From contig CAIMTJ010000097.1 in assembly GCA_903844385.1 (NCBI GenBank), positions 1 to 34,590 of the forward strand: DNA of 34,590 bases, in the 5' to 3' direction. Under the pieces are notes generated by a model. That model was not told the origin of the DNA, did not search any database, and saw nothing but the letters and a program-made list of their open reading frames with translations. The stretch comes from an uncultured Burkholderiales bacterium. Its GTDB lineage: Bacteria > Pseudomonadota > Gammaproteobacteria > Burkholderiales > Burkholderiaceae_C. Shown here piece by piece: positions 8,162-17,360 of this stretch (within the stretch, counting starts at the first letter, position 1; each line of letters begins with the position of its first letter). A program made the translations under genes and the position numbers.

Positions 8162-8186
8162 TTTGTCGACTAGAAAGGTCAAGTAT
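8162..8186 (-). promoter_or_regulatory. IscR type 1 box at the isc promoter
   Basis: The minus-strand sequence ATACTTGACC, a 5-base spacer, then AGTCGACAAA matches the type 1 IscR consensus ATAnTTGACT-N5-AGTCAAnTAT. The left arm fits in 9 of 10 positions and the right arm is weaker. A TATACT -10-like hexamer (8182-8187) overlaps the box, with a TTGAGC -35-like hexamer at 8207-8212 (19-base spacer). This position would let holo-IscR block its own promoter. A further TTGACT half-site lies at 8245-8250. Confidence 0.6.
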
Positions 8187-8313
8187 ACCCCAATCCCCTC
8201 TATTTCGCTCAAGTACTCCGACAAAGACCCTCATGTGAGCAAGGAGTCAAGGGTTTACCCTGATTTCCCAACATCTATCTAACACATTGATTTAAAAGGG
8301 CTTTTACAGTTTT

Positions 8314-10413
<2,100 letters not shown>

Positions 10414-10610
10414 ACATACCCTCGATTTGGATCCAAGATGCGCTTGGCGCTTGATGCTGTGGGCTTTGCACCCACTCCGATGCGTGGCGCTGTGAGCGAA
10501 CTCAACAGCTTCACACGAGTCGGTTTAAAATGCGTGGTGAACCCTATAGCCTAACGCAAATTTCACCCAAACTCCTGAACTTCTTTTTTTGACCCTTTCG
10601 AGGACCCCCG

Positions 10611-11807
10611 ATGTCAATGTTTACCTCTGTTGAGATGGCCCCGCGCGACCCCATTTTGGGCATGAATGAACAATTCGCGAGTGATACCAACCCCCATAAA
10701 GTCAATTTGGGCGTGGGTGTGTACTTTGACGACCAAGGCAAATTGCCCCTCCTGAGATGCGTCCAAGAAGCTGAAAAAGCCCTTGCCGCCCACCCCAGTG
10801 CCCGGGGCTATTTGCCCATTGATGGCATTGCCGCCTACGACAGCGCCGTGAAAGACTTGGTCTTTGGCGCCCAGTCCGAGCCCGTGCAGAGCAAACGCGT
10901 GGCCACCATCCAAGCCCTCGGAGGGACAGGCGGCTTGAAAGTGGGCGCTGACTTTCTTAAAAAACTCCTCCCCAACGCCCACGTCATGATCTCTGACCCG
11001 AGTTGGGAAAACCACAAGGCCTTGTTCACACAAGCCGGCTTTGAGGTCAAGAGCTACGCTTACTATGACGCACAAAATCGCGGGGTGAACTTTGAGGGCA
11101 TGCTCCAGAGCTTGAATGCCGCCCCGGCTGGCACCATCGTTGTCCTGCATGCCTGCTGCCACAACCCGACGGGCTATGATCTGAGCCCTGAGCAATGGGG
11201 TGCCGTGATCGATACCGTCAAAGCCAAGGGCTTGACACCCTTTTTGGACATGGCCTATCAGGGCTTTGCCCATGGACTGCAAGAAGACGGCGCCATCGTG
11301 GGTCGATTCGTGCAAGCGGGTCTTTTATTTTTGGTCTCCACCTCGTTTTCCAAGAGCTTTAGTCTCTATGGCGAGCGCGTGGGGGCCCTCTCGGTGCTGT
11401 GTGCCGACGCCGCCGAGTCGCAGCGCGTCTTGTCCCAACTCAAAATCATGATCCGCACCAATTACTCCAACCCACCCATTCATGGCGGTGCGGTGGTGGC
11501 AGCCGTGCTCTCGAACCCGCAGCTCAAAGCCTTGTGGATCGAAGAGCTCACGCAAATGAGAGAGCGCATCAAACTCATGCGCCAACTCTTGGTGCAAGGC
11601 CTCAAGGATGCGGGGATTGCCGCCGACATGGGCTTCATCACGGATCAAATTGGCATGTTCAGCTACTCGGGTCTGAGCAAAGACCAAATGGTGCGCTTGC
11701 GTCAAGAGTTCAGCGTTTACGGCACCGACTCGGGGCGCATGTGTGTGGCCGCATTGAACAGCTTGAACATCGCCTATGTCTGCGACAGCATCGCCAAGGT
11801 GATTTGA
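10611..11807 (+). CDS. tyrB: aromatic-amino-acid / aspartate aminotransferase
   Basis: This is a class I PLP aminotransferase that exchanges amino groups between aromatic amino acids or aspartate and 2-oxoglutarate. The 398-residue protein has the AspC/TyrB hallmarks: N-terminal DPILGMNEQF and VNLGVGVYFD, HNPTG at 184-188, Asp213 in FLDMAYQGF (contacts the PLP nitrogen), the PLP Lys248 in TSFSKSFSLYGERVG, and GRMCVAALN near the C terminus. Sequence alone does not separate TyrB from AspC; the paralogue most common in Burkholderiales is annotated as aromatic. A GAGG lies before the ATG. It is transcribed alone and is convergent with the dioxygenase gene. Confidence 0.92.
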   Translation: MSMFTSVEMAPRDPILGMNEQFASDTNPHKVNLGVGVYFDDQGKLPLLRCVQEAEKALAAHPSARGYLPIDGIAAYDSAVKDLVFGAQSEPVQSKRVATIQALGGTGGLKVGADFLKKLLPNAHVMISDPSWENHKALFTQAGFEVKSYAYYDAQNRGVNFEGMLQSLNAAPAGTIVVLHACCHNPTGYDLSPEQWGAVIDTVKAKGLTPFLDMAYQGFAHGLQEDGAIVGRFVQAGLLFLVSTSFSKSFSLYGERVGALSVLCADAAESQRVLSQLKIMIRTNYSNPPIHGGAVVAAVLSNPQLKALWIEELTQMRERIKLMRQLLVQGLKDAGIAADMGFITDQIGMFSYSGLSKDQMVRLRQEFSVYGTDSGRMCVAALNSLNIAYVCDSIAKVI

Positions 11808-11838
11808 AAACCCGCGCGAAGGTCTGCGCGTCTTGGCC

Positions 11839-11850
11839 TTGAGCGCTCAA
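11839..11850. terminator. palindrome between convergent stops
   Basis: A perfect 12-base palindrome, TTGAGCGCTCAA, lies in the 39-base gap between the aminotransferase and dioxygenase stops and overlaps the latter. A CGCGC/GCGCG dyad lies just before it. Neither has a T-run. It may be a weak two-way terminator. Confidence 0.25.
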
Positions 11851-12701
11851 GACCACACGATGCTGCGCATGGCCACCGACTTCCATTGGTACTGGTCGCA
11901 GTAAAAACTCACCCGATCGGTGTCGTCGCTCGCGTGGGCGGCATAAAGCAGCGGCAAATAGTGCTCAATGCTCGGGTGGCTCATGCGAAAAGCATCCAGC
12001 AGTTGCCCATTGGCTTGGCCCAAACACAAGGCGGCGTGGTCCTTGGCGAGCACCGAGCGCGCCACAAACTCATCAAACAAACGGGCCCAGTCGGCGGCTT
12101 GATCATCACTGGCGCTACGCTCAGAAGCGCGCAAATTGTGCACCGTGTTGCCACTGGCCACAATCAGCACACCCTCGTCTCTAAGAGTGCGCAGCTGCGT
12201 GCCAAGGGCCGCATGTTGCTCGAGCGTCGCGTGCACATCCAAGCTCATCTGCACCACCGGGATGTCGGCCTTTGGAAACAAGGGCCTTAAAACCCCCCAG
12301 GTGCCATGGTCAAAGCCCCAACTCTCACCCCCCAGTACCAACGCTTGTGGCTTGGAGGCCTGGGTCAAGCGCTTGGACCACGCCTGGGCAAGCGCTGGCT
12401 CTCCAGGGGCGGGGTAGCGCAGATCAAAAAGGACTCGGTATGCGGCACCGAAATCATGGATGGTGGGGGGATAGGCCGAGGCGTTGAGGTGGGTGCCCTC
12501 GGTGCACCAGTGTGCCGAAATGCACAAAATCACCCGTGGCTTGACCCAACGCCCGCCGCTCTCCCACAGTCGCCCCATTTGCTCCCACACGGGGCGAAAC
12601 GCATTGTCATCGATCACGTTCATGGGGCTGCCGTGCCCCATGAACAGCACGGGCTGGCGCGCCGGCTCAGAAGATTGGTGAGGGCTTGTGGTGGAGATCA
12701 T
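11847..12701 (-). CDS. ygiD: DODA-type class III extradiol dioxygenase (YgiD-like)
   Basis: This protein belongs to the LigB-superfamily zinc or iron dioxygenases related to 4,5-DOPA extradiol dioxygenase (E. coli YgiD). These cleave a catechol ring next to the hydroxyl groups; the natural substrate is often unknown. Visible features are VLFMGHGSPMNVI (His23), CISAHWCTEG, GGESWGFDHGTWGVL and ASGNTVHNLR, which together supply the conserved His/metal residues. With a start at ATG 12701 the product is 284 residues, near the family length (about 260-270). A TTG-initiated frame reaches 12758, but the extension has no family match. It is divergent from phaZ. Confidence 0.85.
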   Translation of the reverse strand: MISTTSPHQSSEPARQPVLFMGHGSPMNVIDDNAFRPVWEQMGRLWESGGRWVKPRVILCISAHWCTEGTHLNASAYPPTIHDFGAAYRVLFDLRYPAPGEPALAQAWSKRLTQASKPQALVLGGESWGFDHGTWGVLRPLFPKADIPVVQMSLDVHATLEQHAALGTQLRTLRDEGVLIVASGNTVHNLRASERSASDDQAADWARLFDEFVARSVLAKDHAALCLGQANGQLLDAFRMSHPSIEHYLPLLYAAHASDDTDRVSFYCDQYQWKSVAMRSIVWS

Positions 12702-12837
12702 GGCGAAGATGGACTCGGGTTTAAAATAGAGTGTCTTATTTTGGCGCATCTGGAGCAAGTCTGGGGGGGAGACTCTAATTCTCGAGATGCAGAACTGTTA
12801 TATTGATTTCTCACACTTTACCCGAAAGCCACCACGC

Positions 12838-14229
12838 ATGCTTTACCAAATCTACGAAACTCAACGCTCTTTGATGGAGCCGTTTGCCGAGTTTGCACAA
12901 GCGGCCGCCAAGCTTTTTAGCAACCCCATCTCACCTTTGTCGCAGAGCAATTTGGCGCACCGCGTCTCCGCCACCTATGATTTGATTTATCGCCTGGGCA
13001 AAGACTATTTGAAACCGGCCTTTCACCTCCACACCCTGGAGATCGAAGGGGTGGAAATAGCCATTCATGAGCGAGTTGAGATTGACAAGCCGTTTTGTGA
13101 TCTCGTGCGCTTTAAGCGCTACACGAGTGACATCCCGACCTTGCAAAAGCTCAAGAACCAACCCGTGGTGCTGTTGGTGGCCCCCTTATCGGGACATTAC
13201 GCCACCTTGCTCAGGGACACGGTGAAAAGCCTTCTGGCTGACCACAAGGTCTACATCACCGACTGGAAAAACGCGAGAACCGTGCCCTTGTCGGAAGGTG
13301 AATTTCACTTGGACGATTACGTCAACTACGTCCAAGAGTTTTTACGACACCTCCAAAGCCAATACGGTAACTGCCACGTGATCAGTGTATGTCAACCCAC
13401 GGTGCCCGTCTTGGCGGCCGTGTCCTTGATGGCCTCGCGAGGCGAGACCACCCCCTTGTCCATGACCATGATGGGCGGGCCCATTGACGCCTCCAAGTCC
13501 CCCACAGCGGTCAACAACTTGGCCATGAACAAAAGCTACTCTTGGTTTGAAAACAATGTGATCTACCGCGTGCCCACCAATTTCCCAGGGGCAGGCCGGC
13601 GCGTTTACCCAGGTTTTTTGCAGCACTCGGGCTTTGTCGCGATGAACCCGGATCGACATTTGAAGAGCCACTATGATTACTTCAAAGATTTGATCAAGGG
13701 TGACGACTCTGCTGCCGAGAATCATCGCCAGTTCTACGACGAGTACAACGCTGTTTTGGACATGGATGCCGATTACTACTTGGAAACCATCAAGGTGGTG
13801 TTCCAAGACATGAGCTTGGTGCATGGCACTTGGGACGTTAAAAATGAACACGGTGTGCTCGAGCGCGTGCGACCACAAGACATCAAGACCACCGCCCTTC
13901 TCACCATTGAGGGTGAACTCGATGACATCTCTGGCTCCGGCCAAACCCGCGCCGCCCATGACTTGTGCACCGGTATTGTCAACACCGAGCAAACGCATTT
14001 TGAGGCCAAAGGAGCGGGTCACTACGGTATTTTCAGCGGCCGGCGTTGGAGAGAGTTGGTTTATCCCAAAGTCCAACAATTCATTGCTCAACACAACGTT
14101 ACGACTACCACCGCCTTGAATACCCCCAAGACCACAGTCGCGCGCAAAAAAGTCTCTGCCTCGAGAGCGCCCACCAGCGTTCGAGCCAGAACGCTAGCGA
14201 GCCCCAAACCCGCCCGCAAAAAAGCGTGA
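12838..14229 (+). CDS. phaZ: intracellular polyhydroxybutyrate depolymerase
   Basis: PhaZ breaks down stored PHB on the granule surface. The 463-residue protein begins MLYQIYETQRSLMEPF, as R. eutropha PhaZ1-type enzymes do. It has the unusual cysteine nucleophile Cys185 (SVCQPTVPV). The rest of the triad is Asp362 (EGELDDISG) and His395 (GAGHYGIFSG); in PhaZ1 the residues are Cys183, Asp355 and His388. There is no signal peptide. The last roughly 35 residues form a basic Ala/Lys/Pro-rich tail (VARKKV to KPARKKA) beyond the catalytic domain. A start at 12787 is possible, but the family start is at 12838. Synthesis genes phaCAB lie about 14 kb away. Confidence 0.95.
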   Translation: MLYQIYETQRSLMEPFAEFAQAAAKLFSNPISPLSQSNLAHRVSATYDLIYRLGKDYLKPAFHLHTLEIEGVEIAIHERVEIDKPFCDLVRFKRYTSDIPTLQKLKNQPVVLLVAPLSGHYATLLRDTVKSLLADHKVYITDWKNARTVPLSEGEFHLDDYVNYVQEFLRHLQSQYGNCHVISVCQPTVPVLAAVSLMASRGETTPLSMTMMGGPIDASKSPTAVNNLAMNKSYSWFENNVIYRVPTNFPGAGRRVYPGFLQHSGFVAMNPDRHLKSHYDYFKDLIKGDDSAAENHRQFYDEYNAVLDMDADYYLETIKVVFQDMSLVHGTWDVKNEHGVLERVRPQDIKTTALLTIEGELDDISGSGQTRAAHDLCTGIVNTEQTHFEAKGAGHYGIFSGRRWRELVYPKVQQFIAQHNVTTTTALNTPKTTVARKKVSASRAPTSVRARTLASPKPARKKA

Positions 14230-14297
14230 TCCCACACTCGCGCCACTTGGTGGCGCCATGACTTGGCTTCATTTCTCACTTTGTCCTGATCCCCCCA

Positions 14298-15035
14298 TTG
14301 ACCTTGCCAGCACCTGACAAGCCCCTCGCCAGTCTTGACCCAGTCCAGGCGGTTTGGGCCTTGCTGCCGCAAACCCAGTGCAAGCGCTGCGGCTTTGAAG
14401 ACTGCCAAGCCTATGCCCAAGCCATCGTGCAAGAGCACACCCCCATTAACCGCTGCCCCCCCGGTGGTGAAGAGGGCGTGCGCCGTTTGGCCGAGCTCAC
14501 TGGCCAAGCGCCCACCCCCTTGGATGCACAAAACGGCTTGGAGGGGGTTCGCCAAGTCGCCTGGGTTGATGAAAACTGGTGCATCGGCTGCACCTTGTGC
14601 CTGGATGCCTGTCCCACCGACGCGATTGTGGGCACCCACAAAAGCATGCACACCGTGATCGAGGTGTTTTGTACCGGCTGTGAGTTGTGCCTGCCCGTGT
14701 GCCCGGTCGACTGCATAGAGCTTGAAGTTGCGACGCCTGAGCGCACAGGCTGGCAGGCCTGGTCCCCAGAGCAAGCACAAACCGCCCTCAGCCGTTACCA
14801 GCAACGTCGCCAACGATTGATCAACAACACCCGAACCTCTGCACCGCGCACCCACACCCAGGCCAAACGCTTGCACCTGAGCTCAGATGAGCGGGTCATC
14901 CCTGGCGAGGAGAGATTGATCAAACCGCTGAAAGTTGATGCTCAGACGGATGATGTGATCAACAACCGTGCACCACCCTTGGCAAGCACCCTCTTGGCAC
15001 AGGCCTTGGAACGCGCCAAACGCCTGAGGTCTTAA
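14298..15035 (+). CDS. rnfB: soluble RnfB-type iron-sulfur electron carrier
   Basis: This 245-residue protein has the Fes/RnfB N-terminal cluster motif (Cys28, Cys31, Cys36, Cys53 in QCKRCGFEDC and NRCPP). Two bacterial [4Fe-4S] ferredoxin motifs follow: Cys95/98/101/105 (CIGCTLCLDAC) and Cys125/128/131/135 (CTGCELCLPVC). It lacks the N-terminal membrane helix of true RnfB, and no other rnf gene is nearby. It is therefore probably a stand-alone electron carrier, as is common in betaproteobacteria. The C-terminal 80 residues are Arg/Thr-rich without motifs. The start is uncertain: TTG 14298 has no clear ribosome site. It follows phaZ by 68 bases. Confidence 0.88.
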   Translation: MTLPAPDKPLASLDPVQAVWALLPQTQCKRCGFEDCQAYAQAIVQEHTPINRCPPGGEEGVRRLAELTGQAPTPLDAQNGLEGVRQVAWVDENWCIGCTLCLDACPTDAIVGTHKSMHTVIEVFCTGCELCLPVCPVDCIELEVATPERTGWQAWSPEQAQTALSRYQQRRQRLINNTRTSAPRTHTQAKRLHLSSDERVIPGEERLIKPLKVDAQTDDVINNRAPPLASTLLAQALERAKRLRS

Positions 15036-15059
15036 CGACACCGCTTACTAAAGCGTCGT
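15035..15059. terminator. hairpin between convergent rnfB and hydroxylase stops
   Basis: CGCTT and AAGCG pair around an ACTA loop, with outer ACGA/TCGT pairs across a 3-base bulge. The hairpin covers the 12-base gap and reaches both stop codons. There is no T-run, so termination is uncertain. Confidence 0.3.
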
Positions 15060-16841
15060 GGCCTCTTGAAGGTCGGGGCTTGGCGGTGCATCGAGACCAA
15101 AAAACAAAGCATCGATTCGCTCCTTGGGCCACGCTTCGTCTTGGCCGATATAGGTCAAGACATAGTGGTCGGGTCGCAGCAGCACACCGCGCGCTTGGGC
15201 ACTGCTCAGTATCCCTTCGAGTTGACCATCCACATCTCGTATCCATGGGGAACCATCGCTTTGATCGCCCCCAGAGCCGACAGTTGGGGCAGGCAAAAAA
15301 TCCTCGCTCGCGCGCAAGACGAGAATCACCTTGAGCGCTGGAGCATGCCGCCAATCGATGGGGTTGGCTTTCAGAGCTTGGGCTTCGTGCGCCCACTGCA
15401 AAAGAACAAAGCCGTCAGCGCAAAACCCATCCATGAGTCCCATGCTGGAGTCACTTCGTTGCATGCGCGGCTGCGGCATCAATTGACCACAAGCGACCTT
15501 CGCGCCCTTGGGGGTTTGAGCGTCAAAAAACCCCGCCTTGAATTGGGGCTTGGGCTTGAACTTCAAGTGCAAAATATAGTCGCGCATGGCCGGCACCCAG
15601 CATGCCACTCTCAAAAGCGACTGCACCCACACCGCCCCCCAAAGCGTCATGGGCTGCATCACCACCCCAATGCGAAGCGCCATTTGAATCAAGGACCAAG
15701 CATGCGGTTTTCTCTCGCACTCATAGGTGTCGAGCAGCCGCGCTGAGGCCTGTCCCTGCACCACTTGAGCCAATTTCCAAGCCAAGTTGGTCGCATCTCG
15801 AATACCGGAGTTCATACCCTGACCGGCAAAGGGAGGGGTCAAGTGAGCCGCGTCGCCAGCGAGCAGCACAGGCCCTTTTTTCCATTGCGAGGCCACTCGC
15901 GCGTGAAAGGTGTAGACCACTTTTCGCAGCAGTGTCAGCTGCGCATCGGGTGCATGGCGCTCACGGATCCACTGGCCATAGACTTTTTCATCCAACACCT
16001 CTTCGCTCGTTTCGTGGTGGTGAAGCATGAACTCGTAGCGCAAGGTGCCTTGGGGGCCGGGTAGACGAATTGCCGGGCGCTTGGGGTCACAGTAGGTGCG
16101 GGTGTGCCTGAAGGTATCCTCGCGCCCGATCATATCGGTGATCAACCAGCGCTGCGCATAGGTGCTGCCATCAAAGGCCAGGCCCAATTTTTCACGCACA
16201 GAACTTCGAGCGCCATCGCACGCCACCACATAGCGACAGCGAAGCGTCAAGGGTGCGCCTTGATGCAGACAATGGAGAACTGCACGAGGGTCTTGTGAGT
16301 GGGGTGAGTGGGGTGAGTGGGGTGAGTCAACAGCTTGCACTTTCTCCAAGGACTCCAGTCGAGTCCCCATGCGAACCGTGACCTGGGGGTACTGCTTCAA
16401 CGTCTCAAAGAGATGGCCAACGAGCTGCTGCTGGCGAAACGCATTGCGCTTGGGGTAGCCGTATTCTTCGTTGCGGGGTTCCACTTTGGCAAACAAGCGC
16501 TGACTCCAAGAGTAGTAGTGCACGCCATACGATAAGGTGATCTGCGGCAAAAAGCCTTCAAGCACTTGCGCATCGGCCAAGGAGCGCAAACTCTCGTCAT
16601 CGATGCTCACCGCCCGGGGCTCTTGCACCACCGTATCGAGCTGATCGATCAAACACACCTTGACCCCGCGCTTGGCCAGCAAATGGGTGAGCAGCAAACC
16701 CGTGGGCCCAGCGCCCACCACCACCACTGGCCACACCGCCTCGTTCTGCGCTGGAGGTTCGAGCTCGAGTTCGAGTTGGGGCTCGAGCTGGGGCGAGAGT
16801 TCGGGTCCTTGTAGGCCAGTTGGTTGATCGCTAGTGCTCAT
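15048..16841 (-). CDS. FAD-dependent aromatic hydroxylase, MhpA-like
   Basis: This is a flavoprotein monooxygenase of the PheA/TfdB group, closest in style to MhpA, 3-(3-hydroxyphenyl)propionate hydroxylase. Features include the FAD Rossmann motif VVGAGPTGLLL (Gly43, Gly45, Gly48), PRAVSIDDESLRSL, CDGARSSVR, VLLAGDAAHLTPPFAGQGMN, then RDATNLAWKL and FKPKPQF. The 597 residues include a long acidic N-terminal leader rich in Glu-Leu (about 1-35) and a Ser-Pro-His repeat near residue 175, both built from short DNA repeats. It starts 24 bases after the VOC gene, at the tail of the propionyl-CoA operon. The substrate is unknown; no ring-cleavage gene of the mhp pathway is adjacent. Confidence 0.85.
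   Translation of the reverse strand: MSTSDQPTGLQGPELSPQLEPQLELELEPPAQNEAVWPVVVVGAGPTGLLLTHLLAKRGVKVCLIDQLDTVVQEPRAVSIDDESLRSLADAQVLEGFLPQITLSYGVHYYSWSQRLFAKVEPRNEEYGYPKRNAFRQQQLVGHLFETLKQYPQVTVRMGTRLESLEKVQAVDSPHSPHSPHSQDPRAVLHCLHQGAPLTLRCRYVVACDGARSSVREKLGLAFDGSTYAQRWLITDMIGREDTFRHTRTYCDPKRPAIRLPGPQGTLRYEFMLHHHETSEEVLDEKVYGQWIRERHAPDAQLTLLRKVVYTFHARVASQWKKGPVLLAGDAAHLTPPFAGQGMNSGIRDATNLAWKLAQVVQGQASARLLDTYECERKPHAWSLIQMALRIGVVMQPMTLWGAVWVQSLLRVACWVPAMRDYILHLKFKPKPQFKAGFFDAQTPKGAKVACGQLMPQPRMQRSDSSMGLMDGFCADGFVLLQWAHEAQALKANPIDWRHAPALKVILVLRASEDFLPAPTVGSGGDQSDGSPWIRDVDGQLEGILSSAQARGVLLRPDHYVLTYIGQDEAWPKERIDALFFGLDAPPSPDLQEATTL
16295..16327. repeat. 9-bp tandem repeat inside the hydroxylase gene
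   Basis: The unit GTGAGTGGG is repeated 3 times with a fourth partial copy. On the coding strand it gives an in-frame Ser-Pro-His repeat (SPHSPHSPHS). Slippage by whole units would keep the frame, since 9 is a multiple of 3. Confidence 0.9.
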
Positions 16842-16865
16842 GACGGCAAGGCTCCCCCATCCATC

Positions 16866-17360
16866 TCAAAGCGACACACGGTCAGCGGATAAATCCGTCT
16901 TCAACGCGGTGATCACCGCAGCGGGGGCTTGCACCAACTCGATCAAGACACCCAGACCGCTCAATGGGAAAACGTCATTGGATTTCGGATGGATAAAGCA
17001 GATGTCAAAGCCTGAGGCGCCACGGCGGATACCGCCTGGCGCCATGCGAACTCCGTGCGCCACCAGCCAATCCACGGCTTGGGGCAAATCATCCACCCAC
17101 AACCCAATGTGATTCAACGGGGTTTGGTCGACAGCGGGTTTGGCCAAGGGGTTCAAGGGCTGCATCAAGTCGACCTCAACGCAGGTCGGCCCCGAGCCGA
17201 GTTGCAAAATATCTTCGAGCACGTTTTCACGCTCGCTCTCAAAGTGACCCGTGAGTTGAAGTCCCAAGAGATCCACCCACAAGGTCTTGAGCGTCTCTTT
17301 GCTGGCGTGTCCAATGGCGATTTGCTGCAGCCCCAAGACTTGAAAAGGGCGTTGGCTCAT
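16866..17360 (-). CDS. VOC-family protein, candidate methylmalonyl-CoA epimerase
   Basis: This 164-residue glyoxalase/VOC-fold protein has paired beta-alpha-beta-beta-beta modules. Module one starts [21 protein letters not shown] and module two [18 protein letters not shown]. The end ([17 protein letters not shown]) resembles methylmalonyl-CoA epimerase. The expected metal residues are His in LNHIGL and Glu in LIELV. The first ligand position, usually His in epimerases, is Gln13 here, as in human glyoxalase I. Its ATG overlaps the pccA stop by 4 bases, and the operon also encodes propionyl-CoA carboxylase and methylmalonyl-CoA mutase. Epimerase is therefore the likely role; a glyoxalase-like activity is the alternative. 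An in-frame extension to 17732 overlaps pccA and is not real. Confidence 0.72.
   Translation of the reverse strand: MSQRPFQVLGLQQIAIGHASKETLKTLWVDLLGLQLTGHFESERENVLEDILQLGSGPTCVEVDLMQPLNPLAKPAVDQTPLNHIGLWVDDLPQAVDWLVAHGVRMAPGGIRRGASGFDICFIHPKSNDVFPLSGLGVLIELVQAPAAVITALKTDLSADRVSL

Noticed and set aside
10490-10508. CTGT...ACAG LexA-like box upstream of uvrB
   Set aside because: The spacing is 11 bases; a LexA site needs 8. It is therefore not evidence for SOS control.
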